A stretch of 64,000 nt of DNA, from assembly GCA_002747105.1 (NCBI GenBank), contig PDSY01000017.1:1-64000 (forward strand), read 5' to 3'. This document shows, one piece after another, positions 40,634-50,924 of this stretch. The stretch is from Flavobacteriales bacterium. Its GTDB lineage: Bacteria > Bacteroidota > Bacteroidia > Flavobacteriales > Weeksellaceae. A program made the translations under genes and the position numbers. Positions within the stretch are counted from its first letter, which is position 1. Each line of letters begins with the position of its first letter. The notes beneath the pieces were generated by a model. It was given only the letters and a program-made list of their open reading frames with translations, searched no databases and was not told the origin of the DNA.

Positions 40634-41944
40634 TTATTTCTGTCTAAAATACACCTGAATTGGGACTCCTTTGAAACCAAAGTTTTTCCTCAACTGATTC
40701 TCTGTAAATCTTTTATAAGGGTCTTTGATATACTTGGGCAAATTACAGAAAAACACAAACTGTGGAGATGGTGTCGCCAACTGAACACAATATTTAATCT
40801 TAATATATTTACCTTTTATCGCTGGTGGTGGCGTATTTTCAAAAATTGGCAACATTACCTCATTCAGTTTTGAAGTTTTAATTTTTTTCTTTCGTTCTTC
40901 ATAAACCTCCATCGCCAAATCTACCGCTTTTAGAATTCTTTGCTTGGTAAGTGCAGAAGTAAATAAAATCGGCACATCGTTGAACTGACCAATTCTATCC
41001 TTAATTTTTCGCTCAAAATCTCGCATTGTATTCGTCTGCTTATCCTCTACTAAATCCCATTTATTGACCAAAATAACAATACCCTTTCTATTTCGTTGCG
41101 CAATACCAAAAATACTCATATCCTGAGATTCCCAACCTTGTGTAGCATCACACATAATGATGACAACATCAGAATTTTCTATCGCCCTTACAGAACGCAT
41201 CACAGAATAAAATTCCAAATTTTCGTTAACCTTAGACTTCTTACGCATTCCCGCCGTATCTACCAATACAAACTCGTGACCAAATTTATTATACAAAGAC
41301 TGAATACTATCCCTTGTTGTTCCTGCTACATTGGTTACAATATTTCGTTTATTATCCAATAAAGCATTCGTTAGCGTAGATTTCCCTACATTGGGACGAC
41401 CTGCAATAGTCACTTTTGGTAAACCTTCGAAAGGGTCGGTATAATCTGTATTCGGAAAACTCGCTACAATATCGTCCAATAAATCTCCTGTTCCTGAACC
41501 CGTCGCCGAAGAAATGGTATAATATTTCTCTATTCCTAACTGATAAAATTCGGTAGCTGGTAATTCGTCTTTGGCAGAATCTACTTTATTAACGACATAG
41601 AATACCTGCTTGTTCGATTGTCTTAGTTTATGATAAATTTCTTGGTCTATTTCGGTTAGTCCTTCCTCTACATTGAGCATAAAAAGCACTACTGTAGCCT
41701 CCTCAATTGCCAATTTCACTTGGGTTCTAATTTCCTCTTCAAAAGCATCATCACTTCCTACATCATATCCACCCGTATCAATCACGGTAAAATCCACTCC
41801 ATTCCATTCGGATTTCCCATAATGTCTATCTCTGGTTACTCCCGAAACGGAATCTACAATGGCTTCTCTTCTTTCTAAAAGCCTATTAAAAAGTGTAGAT
41901 TTCCCTACATTGGGACGACCTACAATCGCTACTAAATTTGACAT
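40634..41944 (-). CDS. der: Ribosome biogenesis GTPase Der
   Basis: Two G domains: GRPNVGKSTLFNRL and GRPNVGKSTLTNAL. Confidence 0.97.
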   Translation of the reverse strand: MSNLVAIVGRPNVGKSTLFNRLLERREAIVDSVSGVTRDRHYGKSEWNGVDFTVIDTGGYDVGSDDAFEEEIRTQVKLAIEEATVVLFMLNVEEGLTEIDQEIYHKLRQSNKQVFYVVNKVDSAKDELPATEFYQLGIEKYYTISSATGSGTGDLLDDIVASFPNTDYTDPFEGLPKVTIAGRPNVGKSTLTNALLDNKRNIVTNVAGTTRDSIQSLYNKFGHEFVLVDTAGMRKKSKVNENLEFYSVMRSVRAIENSDVVIIMCDATQGWESQDMSIFGIAQRNRKGIVILVNKWDLVEDKQTNTMRDFERKIKDRIGQFNDVPILFTSALTKQRILKAVDLAMEVYEERKKKIKTSKLNEVMLPIFENTPPPAIKGKYIKIKYCVQLATPSPQFVFFCNLPKYIKDPYKRFTENQLRKNFGFKGVPIQVYFRQK

Positions 41945-42124
41945 TTTTCTACATTTTGAATTTCGAGTATTTCATTTTGAATTAACATTATAATTCAAAA
42001 GTTCTTCCTCTTTTCAATGGGTATCTGAATCTTTTTCAGCCCTAAAATTTCGGCAAAGATACGAATTTAAGTGGTTTTAAATTATTTAAAAAATATTTAA
42101 TCTTGAAATTATCCCTCTTGAATA

Positions 42125-43606
42125 TTAATCTCTGCTCTTCTCTATTTGAGATTTTGATGGCAAGAATTTAAAAATTAATAATAAAATAATGCTAATCAAC
42201 GCTCCTGTAAAAATCGTTAAAAAGCCAATATCAAAATCGAAATTCTTTTTTAAATACGCATTTAATAAATAAGCGATGACTGGCGTTGCTAAAGACGCCA
42301 CTGGAACCGTCCAATCGTTCAGCTTCACTTTCGTAAAAATGCCTAACAAAAATAATCCCAATAATGGCGAATAAGTATAACCCGCCAAACCAAAAATCAA
42401 TCCAAAGACATTACTTCCTGAATTGGAAAACCCTAAAATAATCAGCAACATAATCACACTAAATCCAATATGAGTTAAGGTTTTTAATCGCTTTGGATTT
42501 TTTCTTTTTTCGATACCAAGGAAATCATAACAGAAAGAGGTCGTGAGTGCTGTAAGTGCGGAGTCCACACTCGAAAAAGCGGCTGCCGCTGTTCCCAAGA
42601 CAAACATCACCGAGGCGAAAAGCCCAAAGTGATTTAGTGTTAAAAAAGGTAAAACTTTATCGGTAGCAATCACACTTTGCCCTTCGACCATTTTGGTCGG
42701 TAAATCAATTCCATTAATATCGGCAAAGATAAAAAGCATCATTCCCAAGAACAAAAATAAAGTTTGTGCAATGGCTACTGAGAAACTGAAAACAAAGGTG
42801 TTTTTTTGAGCTTCCTTTACATTTTTACAAGTCAGACTTTTTTGCATCATATTTTGGTCAAGTCCCATCATTGCCATGGCAATTAAAATTCCAGCAACAA
42901 ACTGTTTCCCAAAATAAGTCCCCGATTTTATATCCCCATCAAACCATTTCCAATAGCCTTTTTCTTCTCCTATTGCCACAATTTCGCCCATACCTAAATT
43001 CAATTTGGAGAAAATGACCCAAATGATAGCCACTGCTGCCAGAAGTAAGAAAGTCGTTTGCAACATATCGGTCCAAACAATGGTTTTAATTCCTGCCTTA
43101 AAGGTATAAAGGAATATCAGTATTAAAAAAACAATGGCCAACCACCACATATGCGTATTATCCAAATCAAATAAAACTTGTAGGATTTTTATCGCCAATA
43201 ACATTCTGAGTCCTGCCCCAAAGCTTTGGGAAACCAAAAAGAAAAAAGAACCCGTTTTATAAGAAAACCAGCCAAATCTATTTTCCAAATAAGTATAAAT
43301 AGAAACGAGTTTCAATCGGTAATAAATGGGGATTAAAACAAAGGTGATGAACAAATAACCCACCATATTTCCCAAGAAAAACTGAGCGGCATAAAAACCC
43401 TTTTCACCAACATCACCAGGGATAGAAACGAAAGTTACTGCCGATAAAGCAGCTCCAATCATCCCATAAGAAACCATCAGCCAATTACTCTTTCGGTTAC
43501 CTGTAAAGAAACTATTTTCATCACTATTTTTAGCCGTGAAATGAGCGATAATTAACAAAACACCGAAGTATAATCCGATGATAACTAATGAAAGTAATGG
43601 GGTCAT
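42125..43606 (-). CDS. Sodium:solute symporter family protein
   Basis: NSFFTGNRKSNWLMVSYGMIGAALSAVTFVSIPGDV..GTAAAAFSSVDSALTALTTSF. Confidence 0.9.
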   Translation of the reverse strand: MTPLLSLVIIGLYFGVLLIIAHFTAKNSDENSFFTGNRKSNWLMVSYGMIGAALSAVTFVSIPGDVGEKGFYAAQFFLGNMVGYLFITFVLIPIYYRLKLVSIYTYLENRFGWFSYKTGSFFFLVSQSFGAGLRMLLAIKILQVLFDLDNTHMWWLAIVFLILIFLYTFKAGIKTIVWTDMLQTTFLLLAAVAIIWVIFSKLNLGMGEIVAIGEEKGYWKWFDGDIKSGTYFGKQFVAGILIAMAMMGLDQNMMQKSLTCKNVKEAQKNTFVFSFSVAIAQTLFLFLGMMLFIFADINGIDLPTKMVEGQSVIATDKVLPFLTLNHFGLFASVMFVLGTAAAAFSSVDSALTALTTSFCYDFLGIEKRKNPKRLKTLTHIGFSVIMLLIILGFSNSGSNVFGLIFGLAGYTYSPLLGLFLLGIFTKVKLNDWTVPVASLATPVIAYLLNAYLKKNFDFDIGFLTIFTGALISIILLLIFKFLPSKSQIEKSRD

Positions 43607-43646
43607 TTTTTATTTTTTTTAATCAATATAAGTTTTTGAAAACAAC

Positions 43647-43672
43647 AAACGCTTGAACTGCTTCAAGCGTTT
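43647..43672. terminator. Hairpin
   Basis: AAACGCTTGAA ctgc TTCAAGCGTTT. Confidence 0.65.
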
Positions 43673-43677
43673 ATGAT

Positions 43678-44517
43678 TTATTTTTTAGACTGATGTCTTT
43701 TTCTCCTTTCAGGATTATCAATCCATGGAGCTCCATTTTTCTTAATTTTAGCCAATTCGTATTTTTTAAAATCTTTGGTTCGATACATAATATTACTATC
43801 CCCTACTTCAAAAGGTGTGATATAAATATAGTCTCTATCTCTTTTGTCTCTTTTATTTCCTTTTTTAAGGGTAGGCACAAAATCAGGGAACTTAAAATTT
43901 GGTAAAATTTCATACAACTCCTTATAGAACTTTTTATTTTTCTTTTCGTCTGGAATAAGGTTAATAAACTCTGTTTCTGTCTTTTTTCTACCTCTATCCA
44001 ACTTTAAATAATAAGTCTTCTGCTCCTGAGTAGCTGTATTATAAGTTGTAACGGTATAGATTTTTTTCTTTATCAATTCCTCCACTTTATCAGGGCTGAT
44101 ATGCTCTACATATTGCTCTCCCGATGGATCAACATAAGATAATAAATTCAGCTTTACAATTTCGTGTTTATATTCCTTTCTCTTGAAGAACTCATCTAAT
44201 GCCAAACTCGCTTTTTCACGAAGTTGCTTTTCTTCTTCATTGAGTTTTTTCGTAGGATTAGGAGGATAAATTTTCACAATAAACGCATACAAAGCATTAA
44301 TATTCATTTTCTTTAAATGCGGATATGCTCTTAATTTTTCCATTTCTGACACCCAATAAAACTGTTGAAAATAATCGTCCCTAGTAAAATTATTGATACC
44401 ACGATGTTTATAACCTAATTTCCTTGTCTTTAAATCCTTAGAAAATTTATTTTTCTTCTGTCCCATGAATAGACCAATAGACAGAATACTAAAAGTCAAA
44501 AGTAAAACTCTCTTCAT
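43678..44517 (-). CDS. Hypothetical secreted protein (some GldN-like features, not assignable)
   Basis: MKRVLLLTFSILSIGLFMGQ signal peptide; ATG at 44517 preferred over 44556. Confidence 0.5.
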   Translation of the reverse strand: MKRVLLLTFSILSIGLFMGQKKNKFSKDLKTRKLGYKHRGINNFTRDDYFQQFYWVSEMEKLRAYPHLKKMNINALYAFIVKIYPPNPTKKLNEEEKQLREKASLALDEFFKRKEYKHEIVKLNLLSYVDPSGEQYVEHISPDKVEELIKKKIYTVTTYNTATQEQKTYYLKLDRGRKKTETEFINLIPDEKKNKKFYKELYEILPNFKFPDFVPTLKKGNKRDKRDRDYIYITPFEVGDSNIMYRTKDFKKYELAKIKKNGAPWIDNPERRKRHQSKK

Positions 44518-44586
44518 TATTCTTAAATTTATTTTTTTAAACAGCCAAATATACAAAAATCTTTTTAAAACTTTAAAGGCTACAAA

Positions 44587-45792
44587 TTATTTAGTCTTTT
44601 CAATGACTGCCAAATAGAACCCATCATAACCTTCACTTGGCATAATTTTATCATCTTTAACTAACTGAAAATCAGTGTTATTTTTTAAAAATTTTTGAAC
44701 TTGAACCTGATTTTCGCTTGGTAAAATAGAACAAGTAGCATAAATCATCTTCCCTCCTACTTTCAGGATTTTAGCATAATTCTGAAGAATTTCGGCTTGT
44801 TCTTTTTTAATTCGATCAATAAAATCTTGGTCTATTTTCCATTTACTATCAGGGTTTCTTTTCAAAACTCCTAACCCAGAACACGGAGCATCAATCAATA
44901 ATCTATCCGCTTTTCCATACAACCTTTTAATAACTTTCGTATCGGTAATCGGGCGAGTTTCTATATTGTGAGCTCCTGCTCTTTTGGCTCTTCGTTTCAA
45001 TTCTTTCAGCTTCCAATCATGAATATCCAAAGCGATAATCTGACCTTTATTTTCCATCAAAGAAGCAATATGTAAAGTCTTCCCTCCTGCTCCCGCACAG
45101 ATATCCACCACACGCATTTTAGGCTCCACATCCAAAGCATAGGCTATCCTTTGAGAACTCGCATCTTGAACCTCAAACCAACCTTTTTTAAATACCGAAG
45201 ACAAAAACACATTCTTTTTCTCCTCCAACTGTACTGCATCAGGATATTTCCTGAGTCCAAAACATTCTACGCCTTCTTCTCTTAAAACTTCAATTAAATC
45301 TCGTGGATTGGTTTTCAACCTATTGGCTCTTAACACCGTTGGTGCTTGTTCGTTGAGTGCCCTCATTTCTTTTCCCCAAGACGAACCCAATTCTTTCTCC
45401 AAAGTCTCTGCCAACCATTCAGGAATAGAATGTTCAATGGCTTTGGTAGGAAATTTTTTGTATTTGGTTCTATTGATATATTTCCCCACAGGTAAACCTC
45501 GAAACTCCTCAAAATCTTTATATTTTGTCTTGGTCCAAATTAAATAAGTAAGGATTAAAGCATAAATGTTTTTAGGTTTCACAGGTTCATCAAGATAAAA
45601 TTCTAAACGCTTTTTCCAACGAACAATATCGTAAAAAATTCCAGAAACAACTGCTCGGTCTTGGCTACCCCATTTTTTATTTTTTTTCAAAAGTCTTTCT
45701 ATCACCTTATCAGCGAATTTTCTTTCCTCAAAGAAAGTTTCTTGCAGTGCATCGTGAATGCCAATCAGTAAATTTCTGTGTATAAGTTGCAT
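44587..45792 (-). CDS. RsmB/NOP2-type RNA m5C methyltransferase
   Basis: VVDICAGAGGKTLHIASLMENKGQI, LIDAPCSGLGVLKRNPDSKW. Confidence 0.92.
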   Translation of the reverse strand: MQLIHRNLLIGIHDALQETFFEERKFADKVIERLLKKNKKWGSQDRAVVSGIFYDIVRWKKRLEFYLDEPVKPKNIYALILTYLIWTKTKYKDFEEFRGLPVGKYINRTKYKKFPTKAIEHSIPEWLAETLEKELGSSWGKEMRALNEQAPTVLRANRLKTNPRDLIEVLREEGVECFGLRKYPDAVQLEEKKNVFLSSVFKKGWFEVQDASSQRIAYALDVEPKMRVVDICAGAGGKTLHIASLMENKGQIIALDIHDWKLKELKRRAKRAGAHNIETRPITDTKVIKRLYGKADRLLIDAPCSGLGVLKRNPDSKWKIDQDFIDRIKKEQAEILQNYAKILKVGGKMIYATCSILPSENQVQVQKFLKNNTDFQLVKDDKIMPSEGYDGFYLAVIEKTK

Positions 45793-45928
45793 CTTCGTTT
45801 AATTTTATCCTCTGCAAAAGTACGGAATTTAATCAAAACAAAGTCGATTCTATTATAAAAGAACTTCACCTCAGCCTTAGCCTTAACCTAAATTTCATTA
45901 TCTTTGCCAAAATTAAAAATCAATAAAA

Positions 45929-46273
45929 ATGAGCGAAATTGTAAATTGCCCAAAATGTGAATCGGAATTCACCTATCCACAAGATGATTTAATGGTTTGT
46001 TCTCAATGTTTTTACGAGTGGAACCCAGCAGAATTACAGGCAGAATTAGACAAGGAAGGAAAAATTTTTGATGTCAATGGTGCAGAACTTCAAAATGGAG
46101 ATTCGGTAATTGTCGTAAAAGATTTACCTGTAAAAGGTGCTCCAAAGCCTGTAAAAGCAGGAACAAAAGTAAAAAACATCAGACTTAATTTCGACAGCGA
46201 CCACAATATTTCTTGTAAAATAGATGGTTTCGGTGCTATGGGATTGAAATCTGAATTTGTGAAGAAAGCCTAA
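45929..46273 (+). CDS. yjdM: YjdM/PhnA-family zinc-ribbon protein
   Basis: CPKCESEFTYPQDDLMVCSQCFYEW...VKDLPVKGAPKPVKAGTKVKNIRL. Confidence 0.92.
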   Translation: MSEIVNCPKCESEFTYPQDDLMVCSQCFYEWNPAELQAELDKEGKIFDVNGAELQNGDSVIVVKDLPVKGAPKPVKAGTKVKNIRLNFDSDHNISCKIDGFGAMGLKSEFVKKA

Positions 46274-46297
46274 AACTATTCTTCTACTATCATTAAC

Positions 46298-46330
46298 TCC
46301 GTATTTTCTGTCCAAATACAGAAATACGGA
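46298..46330. terminator. Hairpin terminator
   Basis: TCCGTATTTTCTGT ccaaat ACAGAAATACGGA then TTTTTTG. Confidence 0.75.
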
Positions 46331-46345
46331 TTTTTTGATGTTGTT

Positions 46346-46816
46346 TTATTTGAACTGAGGCTCCTCTAAAATTGGACTTATATATAACCCACACATATTT
46401 CCACAACTTGCGTAAAAAAAAGTATTTTTCATATCAGAAGTCCAAACCAATTTACCATCAACCGTTTCACTTATTACAAATTCTTCTGTGGTATCACCAT
46501 TCATTATTTCCTTGTTTAACTTAAAAAAATATTTCTTACCAATTTCAATTTTACTTTTAAACCGTGAATTGCGACATTCTTTTAATTCACAAACAATGAA
46601 ATTAAATTCATCTTTTTGTAAATATAAAATATAAGTATTTTTTGTTGAATCTATCTTTTTGACAATAGCTTCTACAATATCATAAGATTTATCTGGATTA
46701 GTATTCAAATACCTTTGTTGAGGACTTAATAAACCATCACTATTCAATACTGGTTGTTTTTTCGCCATACAACTTATTAATAAAGTAGTAATCAAAACTT
46801 GCATTAAATATTTCAT
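46346..46816 (-). CDS. Hypothetical lipoprotein
   Basis: Lipobox-like ITTLLISCMAKK. Confidence 0.5.
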   Translation of the reverse strand: MKYLMQVLITTLLISCMAKKQPVLNSDGLLSPQQRYLNTNPDKSYDIVEAIVKKIDSTKNTYILYLQKDEFNFIVCELKECRNSRFKSKIEIGKKYFFKLNKEIMNGDTTEEFVISETVDGKLVWTSDMKNTFFYASCGNMCGLYISPILEEPQFK

Positions 46817-46855
46817 ATTTTTTATAAATAGTGTTGTTTTATTACCCGCTAAAAA

Positions 46856-47869
46856 TCATAAAATGTTCACTTCCCTTTCTAATGCAATACCGAATTTTTC
46901 TTTTACAGAAGTAATGATTTGAGTAGAAAAATCAAAAATTTCTTTTCCTGTCGCCTTTCCCGTTTTATTAATAATCACTAAGGCTTGCTTTTCGTGTGTA
47001 GCCACATTTCCGATTTGTTTTCCTTTCCAACCACATTGCTCTATCAGCCAACCAGCAGGTACTTTCACACCATTAGGATTTGCGTAATGAGGAATTTTTG
47101 GGTATTGTTTTTCTAATTCAACAAATTGATTTTCAGTAATAACAGGGTTTTTAAAGAAACTTCCTGCATTGCCAATCACTTTTGGATTAGGTAATTTGCT
47201 TTCACGAATGCTAATCACCGCCTCTGCTACCTCTTTTATCGTTGGAGAACTGATGTTTTTCTGCTCCAATTCCGAACGAATGGCTCCATATTCCGTTTTC
47301 AGTTCGTGATTTTTTAGCGTCAAATGAAAACTCACCTCCAAAATAATATATTTTCCTTTACCCTGTCGCTTGAAAATGGAATCTCGATACCCAAAATTAC
47401 ATTTTGCTTTGTCAAAAATTTCCACCTCTAGCGTTTCTAAATTTAGAACCTTAGACTGATAAAAATGGTCTTTAATTTCCTTTCCGTAAGCACCAATATT
47501 TTGAATTGGACAAGTACCTACATTCCCCGGTATTAAAGATAAATTTTCTAAACCTCCATAATTCTTATCCACACAATAGGTAACGAACTCGTGCCAATTT
47601 TCTCCTGCCTGAGCCGTAATTTCAATGGTATTTTCATCAATTAATTTTTCGGTAATTCCTTTTAAGTTTAATTGAACAACCAAACCTTTAACATCCTGAG
47701 TCAATAAAATATTACTTCCACCTCCCAAAACTAAAAACGGAATATCCTGCTCCGATACAAAAGTTAAAGCCTCTCTGAGTTCATTTTCATTTTTCACTTC
47801 CGAAAAATAGTCTGCATAAACTTCTACACCAAAAGTGTTGTGATTTTTTAAAGAATAATTTTGTTTCAT
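46856..47869 (-). CDS. murB: UDP-N-acetylmuramate dehydrogenase
   Basis: NHNTFGVEVYAD, VLGGGSNILL, GNVGTCPIQNIGAYGKEI, GNAGSFFKNP. Confidence 0.96.
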   Translation of the reverse strand: MKQNYSLKNHNTFGVEVYADYFSEVKNENELREALTFVSEQDIPFLVLGGGSNILLTQDVKGLVVQLNLKGITEKLIDENTIEITAQAGENWHEFVTYCVDKNYGGLENLSLIPGNVGTCPIQNIGAYGKEIKDHFYQSKVLNLETLEVEIFDKAKCNFGYRDSIFKRQGKGKYIILEVSFHLTLKNHELKTEYGAIRSELEQKNISSPTIKEVAEAVISIRESKLPNPKVIGNAGSFFKNPVITENQFVELEKQYPKIPHYANPNGVKVPAGWLIEQCGWKGKQIGNVATHEKQALVIINKTGKATGKEIFDFSTQIITSVKEKFGIALEREVNIL

Positions 47870-47889
47870 TTTGTGAATAGGTGTTGAAT

Positions 47890-48033
47890 TTTGTTAATAT
47901 GTTAAGGTGTTGAGGTGTTAAGTTTAGCAATGTAAATAAATTTTACACTGCTAAACTAAATATATAGAGAACCTAAATAAAGACGCTACGCATTGCGTCC
48001 CTACTCTTGACTCTTGGTTCTTGACTCTTGATT
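47890..48033 (-). repeat. Partial intercistronic word-repeat element, locus E
   Basis: GTTAAGGTGTTGAGGTGTTAAG, TTTAGCAATGTAAA..TTTACACTGCTAAA hairpin, GACGCTACGCATTGCGTC palindrome, CTCTTGACTCTTGGTTCTTGACTCTTGATTC. Confidence 0.6.
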
Positions 48034-49230
48034 CTATTTATTATTATATTTCGTCAAAGCGTCTTTTAAGATTTCGGCACTTCGTTTTAAATCTTTTTCT
48101 TTTAAAACATAAGCGATTCTCACTTGCTTTTTACCCAATTCTGGATTGCTGTAAAATCCACCACCTGGGGCAACCATTAAGGTTTCGTTATCTAAATGAT
48201 ATTCCTCCAATAACCACCGTGCAAATTTATCCGTATCATCAACTGGCAATTCTACCATACAATAAAATGCACCCTTTGGATTTGGGCATTTTACGCCTTC
48301 AATATCGTTTAATAAACCAACTAACAAATCTCTTCTTTTGGTATATTCTTCTCTCACTTCATTAATGTATTCCGTATCGTTTTGATGTGCTGCCGTTGCT
48401 GCAATTTGCCCTAAAAGAACAGGACTTAATCTCGCTTGTGCAAACAACATTGCCGAATTTCTAATCTGCTCGGAACGAGTAATCATACAACCAATTCTCA
48501 CCCCACACATCGAATATCTTTTCGACTCGGAATCAATGACGATACAATGGTCTTTTAGTTCTGGGAAAGCCAACATTGAAGTTTGCTTTTCACCGCCATA
48601 AACATACTCACGATAAACCTCATCGGAGATAATGACAATATCGTGTTTCAAGGCAATTTCTGCTAATTTTTGTAGTTCTTCTTTACTATAAAGATAACCC
48701 GTAGGATTTCCTGGGTTACAGATGACAATCGCCCTGGTTTTTGGCGTTATTTTTTTCTCAAACTCTTCAATGCTTGGCAGTGCAAAACCTGTTTCAATAG
48801 AAGAAGTTATAGCCACTACATTGACATTGAATGTTTTTGAAAACCCATTATAATTGGCATAATAAGGCTCTGGAATAATGATTTCATCATCGCTATCACA
48901 AAGCGTAGAAATGGCGAAATTTAATGCTTCTGACCCTCCATTGGTTACAATAAAATTATCCGTTGTTAAATCTGTAAAACCTAAAGAATGATAATAAGTA
49001 TTCAAGGCTTTTCTATACTCCAAATTCCCTTCGGAAAGAGCGTATTCTAAAACCTCTAAATCAATATTTTTAATAGCATCAAGTGCAGTTTGTGGCGTTG
49101 CAATATCAGGCTGACCGATATTCAAATGATAAACTTTCACTCCTTTTTCTTTAGCTTTAATAGCGTAAGGAACAAGCTTCCTCACTGGTGATGCAGGCAT
49201 ATTTAATGCTCGCTGAGAAATTTTTGGCAT
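48034..49230 (-). CDS. Pyridoxal phosphate-dependent class I/II aminotransferase
   Basis: YHLNIGQPDIATP, NPGNPTGYLYSKEEL, SESKRYSMCGVRIG. Confidence 0.92.
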   Translation of the reverse strand: MPKISQRALNMPASPVRKLVPYAIKAKEKGVKVYHLNIGQPDIATPQTALDAIKNIDLEVLEYALSEGNLEYRKALNTYYHSLGFTDLTTDNFIVTNGGSEALNFAISTLCDSDDEIIIPEPYYANYNGFSKTFNVNVVAITSSIETGFALPSIEEFEKKITPKTRAIVICNPGNPTGYLYSKEELQKLAEIALKHDIVIISDEVYREYVYGGEKQTSMLAFPELKDHCIVIDSESKRYSMCGVRIGCMITRSEQIRNSAMLFAQARLSPVLLGQIAATAAHQNDTEYINEVREEYTKRRDLLVGLLNDIEGVKCPNPKGAFYCMVELPVDDTDKFARWLLEEYHLDNETLMVAPGGGFYSNPELGKKQVRIAYVLKEKDLKRSAEILKDALTKYNNK

Positions 49231-49384
49231 ATCAAATTAAATTTTGACTGCAAATGTACAGCTTTTTTATGGAACTCTTTGCTAAAGAAAGTGATTTTCA
49301 AATTAAGCGTAGAGCCTGTTTACATTTTAGCCCAATTTATTATTTTTCCCTACATTTGTCAGCCAACTTGAGAAATACAAATCT

Positions 49385-50458
49385 ATGGGTGGAAAAAAGA
49401 AATTCCTCTTGGTATTATTATGCTTTTGTTATCAATTCAGTATTAGTCAGGAAAAACATCGTGGCTACAATATTGATGTTAATTATTCCCAAGGGCGTGT
49501 TTTACCTTATTATGATTACTTTCAAAATGATGATGCCCCAATTCAAAATTTCAATATCAGCTTTAACAAACATACCTTTGGAAAAAAAGAATGGGAACAG
49601 GTTTATAACTATCCCACTTATGGACTTGTATTATCCTACCAAAAAAATCAAGCTCCTTTTTTAGGTGATGTCTATTCCATATTATTTCATTACACCCATT
49701 ATTTATATAAGCGAAAACTATCGTTAAAAATTGCTAATGGATTATCTTTTGCTACCAAAATTTATGATAAAAAAAACAATACTCGAAACTTCTTTTTAAC
49801 GACCTCTGTGCTGAATGGTTTTCTATTATCTGCTCAGTACAAAGAAGAAAACATTTATAAAGATATTGGTTTTCAAATCAATGCTTCCTTTTCTCATTAT
49901 TCTAATGGTTCGATAAAATACCTTAACAAAGGGCTCAACTCTTGGTTCATTCAGGCAGGACTGAATTATTCCTTTGGTCAAAAAGAAAACGAATTTGTCA
50001 ATGAACATTCATCACCAGATTTAGACAAAAAAATTCATTATAATATCGTCTATAGAAATGGTATTAATGAAAATGTGTGGCAAACGAATTATGATTATAT
50101 CTACACCATTGCTTTCTTTGCTGATAAAAGATTAGATAGAAAAAGAAGCGTTCAGCTAGGATGCGAATATTTTAATTCTGAATTTATGAAAGGCTACCTT
50201 GAAAAAAAACATCCTAATGAAAAATTCAGTAAACACCGAGTAGGAGTATTCGTAGGACACGAACTGATTTTAAACAAATTTTCATTTCCGATACAATTAG
50301 GGTATTATATCCATAAACCGAGCAAACATAAAAGTAAATTTTATCAAAGATTAGGTGTTAAATATCCTTTACATAAAAATGTATTTATCAATCTGACCCT
50401 GAAAACACATGGCACAAGAGCCGAAGTGATCGAAACAGGATTAGGTCTAAAATTATAA
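49385..50458 (+). CDS. Acyloxyacyl hydrolase / PagL-like lipid A deacylase family protein
   Basis: Beta-barrel protein with the INASFSHYSNGSIKYLNKGLNSWFIQAGLNYSF motif region. Confidence 0.7.
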   Translation: MGGKKKFLLVLLCFCYQFSISQEKHRGYNIDVNYSQGRVLPYYDYFQNDDAPIQNFNISFNKHTFGKKEWEQVYNYPTYGLVLSYQKNQAPFLGDVYSILFHYTHYLYKRKLSLKIANGLSFATKIYDKKNNTRNFFLTTSVLNGFLLSAQYKEENIYKDIGFQINASFSHYSNGSIKYLNKGLNSWFIQAGLNYSFGQKENEFVNEHSSPDLDKKIHYNIVYRNGINENVWQTNYDYIYTIAFFADKRLDRKRSVQLGCEYFNSEFMKGYLEKKHPNEKFSKHRVGVFVGHELILNKFSFPIQLGYYIHKPSKHKSKFYQRLGVKYPLHKNVFINLTLKTHGTRAEVIETGLGLKL

Positions 50459-50911
50459 ATCTAAATTTTGAATCAACTCATATTCAAAACCTCTAGAAAT
50501 TAAATACCGAATGCTTTTGGACTTTTTCTGATATTCCTGTAAACCCTTTTGTTTGTCGTAATATTTTTGATAAATCTCCATCATTACCTTTTGATAATCG
50601 TCTTCCTCTATTTCATCAAAACAACGAAGTATCAATTTTTCGGTAATTCCTTTTTGTTTGAGATGAAGTTTTATCTTATTCCTTCCCCACTTTTTAATAT
50701 TAAATTTCCCTCGGATATAGCTCCTTACAAACCTTTCTTCATTCAAGAAATTCTCTCGCATCAGATATAATAAAATCTCGTCTTTCGCTTCGGGAATCAA
50801 AACAAAGTCTCGCATCTTCCGTTCCACTTCCTGATGACAACGATCCTGATAAGCACAGTAATTCATCATCTTCAACTTGATTTCGTCGAATGTAAAGAGT
50901 TTCTTTTGCAT
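50453..50911 (-). CDS. recX: Regulatory protein RecX
   Basis: MMNYCAYQDRCHQEVERKMRDF..ENFLNEERFVRSYIRGKFNIKKWGRNKIKLHLKQKGI. Confidence 0.9.
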   Translation of the reverse strand: MQKKLFTFDEIKLKMMNYCAYQDRCHQEVERKMRDFVLIPEAKDEILLYLMRENFLNEERFVRSYIRGKFNIKKWGRNKIKLHLKQKGITEKLILRCFDEIEEDDYQKVMMEIYQKYYDKQKGLQEYQKKSKSIRYLISRGFEYELIQNLDL

Positions 50912-50924
50912 AGATTGGGTATTA

